From Streptomyces sp. 7-21 (GTDB lineage Bacteria; Actinomycetota; Actinomycetes; Streptomycetales; Streptomycetaceae): a stretch of DNA of 64,000 nucleotides. This document shows, one piece after another, positions 16,355 to 23,738 of this stretch. The notes below the pieces were generated by a model. The model saw only the letters and a list, made by a program, of their open reading frames with translations. It was not told the DNA's origin and searched no databases. The DNA lies in contig NZ_JAERRL010000001.1 in NCBI RefSeq assembly GCF_016741785.1, positions 1 to 64,000 on the forward strand, written 5' to 3'. Made by a program: the position numbers and the translations under genes. Positions within the stretch are counted from its first letter, which is position 1, and every line of letters begins with the position of its first letter.

Positions 16355-17110
16355 TCACAGGAACTGGCCTCCGCTGGTGTCGATCCACTGGCCGGTGACC
16401 CAGCGGGCGTCGTCCGACACCAGGGCCGCGACGACGCCCGCGATGTCGCCGGGCTGCCCGACCCTGCCGAGCGGCACCGTCTCGGCCATGTGCCGCTGGG
16501 CCTCCTCGGTGCGCAGCCACCCGGCGTTCATGTCCGTGTCCACTGCACCGGGAGCCACCGCGTTGACCGTGATGCCCCGGGGGCCCAGCTCCTTGGCCAG
16601 CGCCGCCGTGAGGGCGTCGAGCGCGCTCTTGGTCATGGTGTAGGCGACGACGTCGGTCTTCGCGCCGGGTGACCGGGTCAGCCCCGTCGAGAGGTTGACG
16701 ATCCGGCCGCCGTCCCGCAGCCGCCCCAGCGCCTGCTGGATGAGGAAGAAGGGCGCCCGGGTGTTCACCGCGAACAGGCGGTCGAACTCCGCCAGGGGGG
16801 TCGTGGCGAACCCGGACGAGGCGCCGATGATGCCCGCGTTGTTCACCAGGATGTCCAGTCCGTCGGCGTGCGCGTCGAAGGCGGTCCACAGCGTTGCGGG
16901 CCCCTCCGGCAGCGCGAGGTCGGCGCGGACCGCGAAGGCGCTGCCCCCGGCCGCTTCGATCGCCGCGACCGTCTCCTTGGCGGCTGTCTCGTTCCGGCCG
17001 TAGTGGACCGCTACGCGCGCCCCGTCGCGCCCCAGCCGCTCGGCGATCGCTCGCCCGATGCCCCTGCTGCCTCCCGTGACCAGGGCGGTCTTGCCCACGA
17101 GCGTGCTCAT
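16355..17110 (-). CDS. SDR-family oxidoreductase
   Basis: The 251-residue short-chain dehydrogenase has a Rossmann cofactor motif TGGSRGIGRAIA near the start. Arg in the second strand (HYGRNE) favours NADPH. An NNAG motif follows, then Ser and the catalytic YTMTKSALDAL segment (Tyr and Lys). The substrate is unknown; it resembles 3-oxoacyl-ACP reductase-type enzymes. It is divergent from a TetR regulator with a 100-bp shared promoter region, so it is probably that regulator's target. Confidence 0.9.
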   Translation of the reverse strand: MSTLVGKTALVTGGSRGIGRAIAERLGRDGARVAVHYGRNETAAKETVAAIEAAGGSAFAVRADLALPEGPATLWTAFDAHADGLDILVNNAGIIGASSGFATTPLAEFDRLFAVNTRAPFFLIQQALGRLRDGGRIVNLSTGLTRSPGAKTDVVAYTMTKSALDALTAALAKELGPRGITVNAVAPGAVDTDMNAGWLRTEEAQRHMAETVPLGRVGQPGDIAGVVAALVSDDARWVTGQWIDTSGGQFL

Positions 17111-17131
17111 GACGCCGCTCCACTTTTCTCT

Positions 17132-17195
17132 AGCGGGTGTTACAGAAAGAACGGTAACAGCTGTCCTGAGTATTCTGAAGCGGGCTTTACAAAAA
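17132..17195. promoter_or_regulatory. Candidate TetR operators between the SDR and TetR genes
   Basis: The AT-richer divergent promoter region holds two related copies, AGCGGGTGTTACAGAAA (17132-17148) and AGCGGGCTTTACAAAAA (17179-17195). It also holds an inverted repeat TGTTAC-N10-GTAACA (17138-17159). Which arrangement is bound cannot be decided from sequence. Confidence 0.45.
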
Positions 17196-17210
17196 CTAGA
17201 ATCGGTGCCC

Positions 17211-17813
17211 ATGACCACGCAGAAGCCACGCGGCAGGCCGCGCTCGTTCGACCGCGAGGCGGCACTGGAGCAGGCCCTGCGGACGTTCTGGGAGCACGGC
17301 TACGACGGCACCTCCGTGGCCGATCTGACGCGTGCGATGGGCATCGGCCCGCCGAGTCTGTACGCCGCCTTCGGCGACAAGCGGACCCTCTTCGAGGAGG
17401 TGGTGGAGTCCTACGTCACGCGGTACGGCGTCTTCCTGCGCCGCGCCCTCGATGAGGAGCCGACCGCCCGCGCGGCCATGGCCCGGATCCTGCGCGAGGC
17501 CGCCGACGAGTACACCCGGCCGGGCCGCCCGCCCGGCTGCATGGTCATCTCCATCACGGGCAACAGCGCCGAGTCCTCCGAGGCCGCCGCTTCCCTGCTG
17601 CGGGCCAAGCGCGCCCGGAACACCGAGATGTTCACGGAGCGCATCCGCGCGGGCATCGCCGCCGGTGAGCTGCCCGCGGACACGGACGCCGCGGCGCTCG
17701 CCCGCCTGGTGTCGGCGGTCATGCAGGGGATGAGCCAGCAGGCCAGAGACGGCGCGAGCCGCGAGGAGCTGGAGACGACGGCCGAGCTGGCGATGCGGGC
17801 CTGGCCCGCCTGA
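17211..17813 (+). CDS. TetR-family transcriptional regulator
   Basis: The 200-residue regulator has an N-terminal helix-turn-helix of TetR/AcrR type (GTSVADLTRAMGIGPPSLYAAF, residues ~30-52) preceded by the basic stretch KPRGRPRSFDRE. The C-terminal ligand domain is of the TetR_C group seen in regulators next to SDR genes. It is divergent from an SDR oxidoreductase and probably represses it and itself. The start ATG 17211 precedes the conserved GRPR segment by 8 residues. Confidence 0.9.
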   Translation: MTTQKPRGRPRSFDREAALEQALRTFWEHGYDGTSVADLTRAMGIGPPSLYAAFGDKRTLFEEVVESYVTRYGVFLRRALDEEPTARAAMARILREAADEYTRPGRPPGCMVISITGNSAESSEAAASLLRAKRARNTEMFTERIRAGIAAGELPADTDAAALARLVSAVMQGMSQQARDGASREELETTAELAMRAWPA

Positions 17814-17879
17814 CCGGGCCGCCAGCGCACGGCAGCAGGCCCGGCACCCACGGGCCGCGGCGCCAGAGGGAGACCCTCA

Positions 17880-18010
17880 ACCCCCTCGGCACCGCAGCCC
17901 GGAGCGATACGGATCCAGGGCGCCGTCAGGGCAGAGAGCGCGCCGGGACCCCGCTCTGCCCTCCTGTGCGGGGGAGGGCAGAAGTCTCGCGGCCGGGCCC
18001 CATTCTGGAC
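17880..18010 (+). ncRNA. Structured intergenic RNA candidate upstream of the PdtaS-type kinase
   Basis: The 264-bp gap before the kinase holds two competing hairpins. One pairs GCAGAG (17931-17936) with CTCTGC (17954-17959). The other is a perfect 9-bp stem CTGCCCTCC/GGAGGGCAG (17956-17981). S. coelicolor encodes the small RNA scr5239 in the corresponding gap before SCO5239. I infer positional homology only; strand and ends are not established. Confidence 0.35.
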
Positions 18011-18077
18011 TCCCCGCGCACCGTGTGTCCATGCTCCGCACGCTCTTCCCGCGCGGCGGCACCGTAAGCTCGCCAGT

Positions 18078-19574
18078 GTGCCCTCCATGAACGACCTCGT
18101 CCGCCAGCACACCCGGCTCAGCGAGCGGGACCTTGAGTGGCTCCACCTGCTCGTGTCCGAATGGCAGCTGCTCGCGGACCTCTCCTTCGCAGACCTCGTG
18201 CTGTGGCTGCCCACCAGCGACGGCAGCCGCTACGTGTCCGTCGCGCAGATGCGCCCCAACACCGGGCCGACCTCCTACCAGGACGACATGGTCGGCCACC
18301 TGGTGCCCCGCGGCCGGCGCCCGCTGCTGGACGCCGCTCTCGACGAGGGCAGGATCGTCCGTGAGGGAGACCCGGAGTGGCGCGAGGAGGTGCCGGTCCG
18401 GGTCGAGTCCATCCCGGTCCGGCGCGAGGGCCGGGTGCTCGGCGTCATCGCCCGGAACACCAACCTGCTGACCGTGCGGACCCCGAGCCGTCTGGAGCTC
18501 ACCTACCTCCAGAGCGCCTCCGACCTGGCGCAGATGATCGCGGGCGGCACCTTCCCGTTTCCCGGCCAGCAGGTCGGCATGGACCGCGCGCCCCGCGTCG
18601 GCGACGGCTTCATCCGGCTCGACGCCGACGGCGTCGTCCAGTACGCCAGTCCGAACGCGCTCTCCGCGTACCACCGGCTGGGCCTGGCGACCGACCTGGT
18701 CGGCCTGCCGCTGGGCCCGACCACCGCGCGCCTGGCACCGACCCGGGGACCGGTGGACGAGTCGCTGGTGAAGCTGGCCAGCGGCTGGGCGCCCCGGGAG
18801 ACGGAGATCGAAGGCGACGACTGCGTGGTCCAGTTGCGCGCCATCCCGCTCAAGCCCAAGGGCGAGCACATCGGTTCGCTGATACTGCTGCGCGACGTGA
18901 CCGAACTGCGCCGCCGCGAGCGCGAGCTGATCACCAAGGACGCCACCATCCGGGAGATCCACCACCGGGTGAAGAACAACCTCCAGACCGTGGCCGCGCT
19001 GCTGCGCCTCCAGTCCCGCCGCATCGGCGCCAGCGGCGACGAGCGCGCCCGCGCCGCGCTGGACGAGGCCGTGCGGCGCGTCGGCTCGATCGCCATCGTC
19101 CACGAAACGCTGTCTCAGAACCTCGATGAGCGCGTGGAGTTCGACGACATCGCGGACCGGGTCATCGCCATGGTCGGCGAACTCTCCCCGGACGGCCGGG
19201 TGACGGGCCACCGCCTGGGCAAGTTCGGTGTGCTGGACGCGGAAACGGCGACGCCGCTGTCGATGGTGCTCACGGAGGTGCTGCAGAACGCGCTGGAACA
19301 CGCCTTCGGGCCGGGCGAGCGCGGCCGGATCGAGGTCAGCGCCACGCGTACGCAGCCCCGGCGCGGCGAGCCCGGCCGCCTGCTTGTCACCGTCACCGAC
19401 AACGGCCGTGGTCTGCCCGAGGGTTTCGACCCGCGCGCCGGCGGCAGCCTCGGCCTGCAGATCGTGCGCACCCTCGTGGAGGGCGAGCTCGGCGGCGGCT
19501 TCGACATGGTGCCCGCGCCCGAGGGCGGGACCCGCGTCGTCATCGACCTGCCGGTGGAGGCCGCCAAACGCTGA
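18078..19574 (+). CDS. PdtaS-type sensor histidine kinase (HisKA_2)
   Basis: The ~498-residue cytoplasmic kinase lacks membrane segments. The N-terminal ~170 residues resemble a GAF domain and the next ~130 a PAS domain. Then comes the phospho-acceptor IREIHHRVKNNLQTVAALL (His of HHRVKNN) and a HATPase with LTEVLQNALEHAF and the glycine-rich GGSLGLQIV. The layout equals Mycobacterium PdtaS, which phosphorylates an ANTAR-type antitermination regulator (PdtaR) encoded elsewhere. GTG 18078 and the in-frame ATG four codons later are both possible starts. It is convergent with wblE, separated by a long hairpin. Confidence 0.9.
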   Translation: MPSMNDLVRQHTRLSERDLEWLHLLVSEWQLLADLSFADLVLWLPTSDGSRYVSVAQMRPNTGPTSYQDDMVGHLVPRGRRPLLDAALDEGRIVREGDPEWREEVPVRVESIPVRREGRVLGVIARNTNLLTVRTPSRLELTYLQSASDLAQMIAGGTFPFPGQQVGMDRAPRVGDGFIRLDADGVVQYASPNALSAYHRLGLATDLVGLPLGPTTARLAPTRGPVDESLVKLASGWAPRETEIEGDDCVVQLRAIPLKPKGEHIGSLILLRDVTELRRRERELITKDATIREIHHRVKNNLQTVAALLRLQSRRIGASGDERARAALDEAVRRVGSIAIVHETLSQNLDERVEFDDIADRVIAMVGELSPDGRVTGHRLGKFGVLDAETATPLSMVLTEVLQNALEHAFGPGERGRIEVSATRTQPRRGEPGRLLVTVTDNGRGLPEGFDPRAGGSLGLQIVRTLVEGELGGGFDMVPAPEGGTRVVIDLPVEAAKR

Positions 19575-19614
19575 GCCCCGGCCGGGAGTGAGGAAACTCC
19601 TGGTCGGGGCTCAG
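19571..19614. terminator. Long hairpin overlapping the kinase stop codon
   Basis: CTGAGCCCCG (19571-19580) pairs perfectly with CGGGGCTCAG (19605-19614), and the stem continues inward with G-U pairs to about 19 bp. The kinase TGA lies inside the 5' arm. It sits between convergent genes and is likely a terminator for the kinase transcript. Confidence 0.7.
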
Positions 19615-19732
19615 CGGCTGTTGCGAACGCTTCGTTGGTGTGTGTCGCACCGTCGTTGGTGCTGCGTGCTGCGGCTCGGGGCAGCGGCGGGGTGGCGGCC
19701 GCCGGCGGGCGGAAGCCTGACGACGCCTGGTG

Positions 19733-19990
19733 TCAGGCGCTTGCCTTGCGCGCGCGGTTGCGAGCGGCACGGCGCTTCATCGCGCGGCGCTCGTCCTCAC
19801 TCATCCCACCCCAGACGCCGGAGTCCTGGCCGGACTCCAGGGCCCACTGCAGGCACTGCTCCATCACGGGGCAGCGGCGGCAGACGGCCTTGGCTTCCTC
19901 GATCTGCAGCAGCGCAGGACCGGTGTTGCCGATGGGGAAGAACAGCTCGGGGTCTTCCTCGCGGCAAACGGCGCTGTGACGCCAGTCCAT
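19733..19990 (-). CDS. wblE: WhiB-family iron-sulfur regulator WblE (WhiB1 orthologue)
   Basis: The 85-residue protein has the four cluster ligands C9, C37, C40 and C46 (spacing C-x27-C-x2-C-x5-C), the GVWGG turn and a basic Arg/Lys-rich tail for DNA or sigma-factor contacts. Sequence and cysteine positions match actinobacterial WhiB1/WblE, an essential nitric-oxide-sensitive regulator in Mycobacterium. It is transcribed from a long upstream region with a Crp-like site. The neighbouring PdtaS-type kinase is the same as in other streptomycetes. Confidence 0.95.
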   Translation of the reverse strand: MDWRHSAVCREEDPELFFPIGNTGPALLQIEEAKAVCRRCPVMEQCLQWALESGQDSGVWGGMSEDERRAMKRRAARNRARKASA

Positions 19991-20033
19991 GTCTGCTCCA
20001 TCTCCTGCACGTTGCAGTTACATTGCTTGTGAA

Positions 20034-20049
20034 TGTGAACGCTTTCACG
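20034..20049. promoter_or_regulatory. Crp-like binding site upstream of wblE
   Basis: TGTGA-ACGCTT-TCACG differs by one base from the TGTGA-N6-TCACA consensus for cAMP receptor proteins and centres ~52 bp before the wblE start. Mycobacterial whiB1 is known to be controlled by the Crp homologue Rv3676, so conservation is plausible. Confidence 0.55.
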
Positions 20050-20322
20050 AATCCCCTCACAAAGAACGAGCTGCCGCTCAGGTGTCTGCTGGTGAGGACT
20101 CCTGCCGCGATCCGCGGGCTAGGGAGGGAATCCGGACTCTCAAGGGGGCCGATGAGTCGGCCGTCCCGATCGCCATGAAGAGGTTCGCAAACCTCGGCGG
20201 CGGATACAACCCCTTCCGGGAAGTTTTTTTTGATTCGTTGGTGTCGGTTAGCTCACAGCCCTACTTCCCTCGGGTGGGGCGTGGCCTAAACGTTCGACTG
20301 GAAGGACTTTTGGGGGTTCTGC
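20050..20322 (-). other. Long wblE upstream region without a gene
   Basis: This stretch carries no convincing gene. It holds a perfect hairpin GAGGTT-CGCA-AACCTC (20180-20195), a short stem CTTCC-G-GGAAG followed by eight Ts on the plus strand (20212-20231), and an unusually T-rich patch. It probably contains the wblE promoter and part of its leader. A plus-strand frame is open across it but has no recognisable product. Confidence 0.5.
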
Positions 20323-21294
20323 TCACACAATCACACGCAGTGCACGGCGCTCACCTGTGAACGTCACACTTGTTCGCAGGCCAAGGTGGTCTCCATCAAG
20401 CTGAAACGGCAGTGGCGCCTGCGATTGCAAGGTGAACTCCGTTTCGTCGTGCAGGGACACCACGTTCCGGCCACGCGGGCCCCGCTGCGGGGTCGAGCGC
20501 ACCAGCTGGGCCGCGTACCGTGCCGCCCCTCCCACGGAGAGTTTTGTGATGCCGAGCACGTCGAGCGCGGTGTCGAACGACGCCCCGGGCGCCGCGTACA
20601 GCGGCCGGTTGCCCAGGAACGACCACGGCGAGGTGTTGCACACTATCGACAGCGCCAGCCCTTCGATGGCCGGGTGTCCCGGCCGCTTCAGCGCGATCGT
20701 GCCGTGCGTCCGCCCATGGTGATCGGCGAGGAACTGCCGTACCACCTGCCGGACATACAGCGGATGCGTCGAGCGCTTGCCGCGCTCGCGCTGCGCCTCC
20801 ACCCGGCCGACCACGCCGGCGTCGAAGCCCAGTCCCGCGCAGAACGTGAACCACCGCGCGGGGACCTCCGCGTCCAGGGTGCCGGGCGTCCCGCTCGCCA
20901 GGCCGAGGCCGATCGTCCGCGTGCGCCCGGCGCGCAGCGCGTCCAGCAGCGCACCGGTCGCCTCGACCGGCTCGTTCGGCAGCCCGAGCGCCCGGGCGAA
21001 CACGTTCGTCGAGCCGCCCGGCACCACCGCGAGTCCCGGCAGGTGCTCGGGGTCGGGGCCGCGGTGCAGCAGTCCGTTGACGACCTCGTTGACCGTGCCG
21101 TCGCCCCCCAGCGCGATCACCAGGTCGGCCGACTTCTCCTCGGCCGCGCGCCGGGCCAGCTCCTTCCCGTGGCCCCGGTACCGGGTCTCCATCACCTCAA
21201 GGTCGAGGCCGTTGGCCAGGGCGCGGGTGATGACATCGCGGGTGCGCGGGCTCGTGGTGGTGGCGACCGGATTGACCACGAGGAGAGCGCGCAT
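20323..21294 (-). CDS. Diacylglycerol/lipid kinase (DagK/YegS/BmrU type)
   Basis: The 323-residue enzyme begins MRALLVVNPVA and has the family's ATP-binding motif VIALGGDGTVNEVVNGL (about residues 60-77) and VVPGGSTNVFARALG. It should phosphorylate a lipid such as diacylglycerol at the membrane's inner face using ATP, recycling lipids or starting phosphatidate synthesis. I used the internal ATG at 21294, where similarity begins. It is divergent from a small membrane-protein gene. Confidence 0.92.
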   Translation of the reverse strand: MRALLVVNPVATTTSPRTRDVITRALANGLDLEVMETRYRGHGKELARRAAEEKSADLVIALGGDGTVNEVVNGLLHRGPDPEHLPGLAVVPGGSTNVFARALGLPNEPVEATGALLDALRAGRTRTIGLGLASGTPGTLDAEVPARWFTFCAGLGFDAGVVGRVEAQRERGKRSTHPLYVRQVVRQFLADHHGRTHGTIALKRPGHPAIEGLALSIVCNTSPWSFLGNRPLYAAPGASFDTALDVLGITKLSVGGAARYAAQLVRSTPQRGPRGRNVVSLHDETEFTLQSQAPLPFQLDGDHLGLRTSVTFTGERRALRVIV

Positions 21295-21378
21295 GCAGGG
21301 CAGCGTACCTACCGGTCCGCGCGGTCCGCCCGCCAGGGCCCGGTCAGGTCCGGCCATACCGGCCTATACCCTGGCGGG

Positions 21379-21864
21379 GTGACCCACGACAGCGCCGGAA
21401 CGGACCGCCGCGCCGCCGCCCGCGACGACCACGCCGACCATGCCGACCATGCCGACCATGCCGGCGAGCGGCCGGGCCGGGTGACCGCCGCCGCCGTCCT
21501 GTGCGCGGTCCAGGGCGTGGTGGCGGCCGGACTCGGCATCGCCATGCTTCTGCTGCTGGCCTTCGGCGAGCCGGACGACACGATGCAGGCGCTCACCGGC
21601 GCGCTCACCGTCCTCGCCCTGGCGGCCCTGCCGCTGGCGGCCGGGCTCGGGCTGTGGCGGCTGCGCCGGTGGAGCCGCGGCCCCGCCGTCATCACGCAGC
21701 TGCTGCTGCTGCCGGTGGCGTGGACGATGGGCGGCGCGGGCGGCGCCTGGCCGGCCGCCGCCGTGGCGCTGGGAGCCTGCGCGCTCGCGGTGCTCGGCTG
21801 CCTGATGACCCCGGCCGCCGCCGAGGCGCTCGGGGCCGGGCCCCGCGAACCCGGCGACCGCTGA
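21379..21864 (+). CDS. Small integral membrane protein with an N-terminal HAD repeat
   Basis: The 161-residue protein has a short hydrophilic N-terminus with four tandem Asp-His-Ala-type triplets, followed by four hydrophobic helices (AVLCAVQGVVAAGLGIAMLL, ALTVLALAALPLAAGLGLW, ITQLLLLPVAWTMGG, AVALGACALAVLGCLM). It is a conserved-looking membrane protein of unknown function. GTG 21379 is the likely start, though it lies only ~85 bp from the divergent lipid kinase start. The 9-bp repeat (about 21425-21463) makes the cytoplasmic tail length potentially variable. Confidence 0.75.
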   Translation: MTHDSAGTDRRAAARDDHADHADHADHAGERPGRVTAAAVLCAVQGVVAAGLGIAMLLLLAFGEPDDTMQALTGALTVLALAALPLAAGLGLWRLRRWSRGPAVITQLLLLPVAWTMGGAGGAWPAAAVALGACALAVLGCLMTPAAAEALGAGPREPGDR

Positions 21865-21900
21865 CGGCGGGCCGCCGCGCCGCTGCGCGCTCGCCCGGCG

Positions 21901-22821
21901 TTACTCCTCGACGAGCAGCTTCTCCCGCAGCTGTGCCAGCGTGCGTGCCAGCAGCCGGGAGACGTGCATCTGCGAGATGCCGACCTCCTGCGCGATCTGC
22001 GACTGGGTCATGTTGCCGAAGAAGCGCAGCAGCAGGATCTTCTTCTCGCGCGGCGGCAGCTCCTCGAGCAGCGGCTTGAGCGACTCGCGGTACTCGACGC
22101 CCTCCAGCGCGTCGTCCTCGGCCCCGAGGGTGTCGGCGACGGCGGGCGACTCGTCGTCGGTGTCGGGCACGTCCAGCGAGAGGGTGCTGTAGGCGTTGGC
22201 GGACTCCAGGCCCTCGAGGACGTCCTCTTCCGAGATGTTCAGCCGCTGGGCCAGCTCGTGCACGGTCGGGGCGCGGCCGTGCTGCTGCGACAGCTCGGCG
22301 GTCGCGGTGCTCAGCGACAGCCGCAGCTCCTGGAGGCGGCGCGGGACGCGCACCGCCCAGCCCTTGTCGCGGAAGTGCCGCTTGATCTCACCGACCACGG
22401 TGGGGGTGGCGTAGGTGGAGAACTCGACGCCGCGGTCGGGGTCGAACCGGTCCACCGACTTGATCAGGCCGATCGTGGCCACCTGCGTCAGGTCGTCCAG
22501 CGGCTCGCCCCGGTTGCGGAAGCGGCGCGCCAGGTGCTCGACCAGCGGCAGGTGCATCCGGACGAGGGTGTCGCGCAGTTCGGCCCGCTCGGCCGAGCCG
22601 GCGGGCAGCGTGCGCAGTTCGTAGAACAGCTCGCGCGCCGCGCTCCGGTCCTGTGGGTCGGGCAGCGGCCGCCGCTGCGAGACCGGGTGGCCCGCCGCCG
22701 CCTCCTGCTGACCGGGAATGGCGGCACCGGCAGCGGCCTCCTGGCCCGCCGTCCGCGCCGCCTGTCTCACCTCGTTCACCTCGGCCCCCTCGTCCCGTAG
22801 TGGCCCCTCGGCGCCGGTCAC
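21901..22821 (-). CDS. sigH: SigB/SigF-family stress sigma factor (SigH-type)
   Basis: The product has 306 residues. After a ~70-residue variable N-terminus come region 2 (DDLTQVATIGLIKSVDRFDP, then EFSTYATPTVVGEIKRHFRDK), region 3 and region 4 (GNMTQSQIAQEVGISQMHVSRLL). It directs RNA polymerase to stress and developmental promoters. Its start overlaps the stop of the upstream RsbW-like gene (22818), so the pair is coupled. By position next to wblE it corresponds to S. coelicolor sigH, whose product is controlled by an anti-sigma factor and the BldG antagonist. Confidence 0.93.
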   Translation of the reverse strand: MTGAEGPLRDEGAEVNEVRQAARTAGQEAAAGAAIPGQQEAAAGHPVSQRRPLPDPQDRSAARELFYELRTLPAGSAERAELRDTLVRMHLPLVEHLARRFRNRGEPLDDLTQVATIGLIKSVDRFDPDRGVEFSTYATPTVVGEIKRHFRDKGWAVRVPRRLQELRLSLSTATAELSQQHGRAPTVHELAQRLNISEEDVLEGLESANAYSTLSLDVPDTDDESPAVADTLGAEDDALEGVEYRESLKPLLEELPPREKKILLLRFFGNMTQSQIAQEVGISQMHVSRLLARTLAQLREKLLVEE

Positions 22822-23243
22822 AGTGCTCCGGGAGCCGCGCCGCGCTTCTTGTGCAGGCTGATGCTGACGGTCTTGTCCTCGCCGACGGCCGACTCCACCT
22901 CACCCGCGAGGGCGGTCAGCACCGTCCATGCGAAGGTGTCGCGCTCGGGGGCGTGGCCCTCCGTCGTGGGCGCGGAGACGGTCACCCGCAGCGAGTCGCC
23001 GACCAGAGAGAAGACGCACTCCAGCACGCTGTCGGGCCTGGCCTGCTGGAGGAGGATCGCGCACGCCTCGTCGACCGCGATGCGCAAGTCCTCGATCTCG
23101 TCGAGTGTGAAGTCGAGGCGGGCGGCGAGGCCGGCCGTCGCCGTACGCAGCACCGACAGATAGGCACCCGCTGCTGGCAGCCGGACCTCGACGAAGTCCT
23201 GCGATCCGGGTTCACCGGGGAATGCGGACACCCTCACCTCCAC
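22818..23243 (-). CDS. prsH: RsbW-type anti-sigma factor/serine kinase for SigH
   Basis: The 141-residue protein has a HATPase_c_2 (GHKL) fold: an N-box-like DEIEDLRIAVDEACAILL and a late TALAGEVES segment. Proteins of this type bind and sequester a SigB-family factor, and some phosphorylate an anti-anti-sigma partner. The gene immediately precedes and overlaps sigH, so the partner is clear. The start is a GTG at 23243. Confidence 0.88.
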   Translation of the reverse strand: MEVRVSAFPGEPGSQDFVEVRLPAAGAYLSVLRTATAGLAARLDFTLDEIEDLRIAVDEACAILLQQARPDSVLECVFSLVGDSLRVTVSAPTTEGHAPERDTFAWTVLTALAGEVESAVGEDKTVSISLHKKRGAAPGAL

Positions 23244-23738
23244 TGTGGCTCACACTGACCGAACGCTCGCTGGCACCGCCTCGGCACCCTGCGACATGTA
23301 TGCCACGAACCGCTGGTACCCATGGCTCGCTTCGCGACGCTACCGCGATCCGCCGCACGCTGTCGCCTGGTCCGGAGTGCGGCCGACCGTCCCGGCAGCC
23401 CCGGCCTTATTACTTATCGTAATGCACGAACTGCTTACTGTGGCCAGGCTGGCGATGTCAATTCCCCCTTACGGGCCCCGAGTTCCTCCGGCGACGGTCA
23501 CGCCGTAGCGCGCGACCGCATCGTACGCGGTGGCGCGCGCGGCCTCGCGCCCCGTGCCCCGCTGGCGGCCCGTCCCGCCTGCCTGTCCTGCCCGTCATGC
23601 CTGGAGGCGCCCGCAAAAAAATATCGCCGCTCACTGGCGGCGAATGTCATTGCTCGCTATATTCGGGCTTTTGCCGAACCCTTGTGACTTTGGCTTATAT
23701 CTCAGGCTTGAAACTATTTTACCGAAGCGAGGATATGG
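23244..23738. other. Divergent promoter region between the sigH operon and the helicase
   Basis: This is about 495 bp without a convincing gene and unusually AT-rich for the window. It holds TTAC-TTATC-GTAA (23410-23422), a hairpin with a poly-A/T tract at 23614-23642 and a possible helicase promoter (TTGCCG at 23671, TTATAT at 23695, 18-bp spacing). A hairpin TTCGG-N7-CCGAA at 23662-23678 overlaps that -35. Confidence 0.5.
23614..23642 (-). terminator. Orphan intrinsic terminator pointing left
   Basis: Read on the minus strand, CGCCGC-N6-GCGGCG is followed within two bases by a run of seven Ts. That is a textbook Rho-independent terminator, rare in this GC-rich window. No minus-strand gene lies just upstream; the helicase on the plus strand starts 97 bp away. 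Confidence 0.6.

Noticed and set aside
19989..20360. A 123-codon plus-strand frame upstream of wblE
   Set aside because: No ribosome site, Cys- and Arg-scattered composition, and it overlaps the wblE promoter and the lipid kinase 3' end. Treated as regulatory DNA.
23245..23508. An 87-codon plus-strand frame in the sigH promoter gap
   Set aside because: It includes AT-rich promoter-like DNA and shows no conserved pattern or ribosome site.
23662..23678. TTCGG-N7-CCGAA as a rifamycin-associated element
   Set aside because: It is an inverted repeat in a suggestive place, but I could not match it to that element's consensus. Kept only as an unassigned hairpin.
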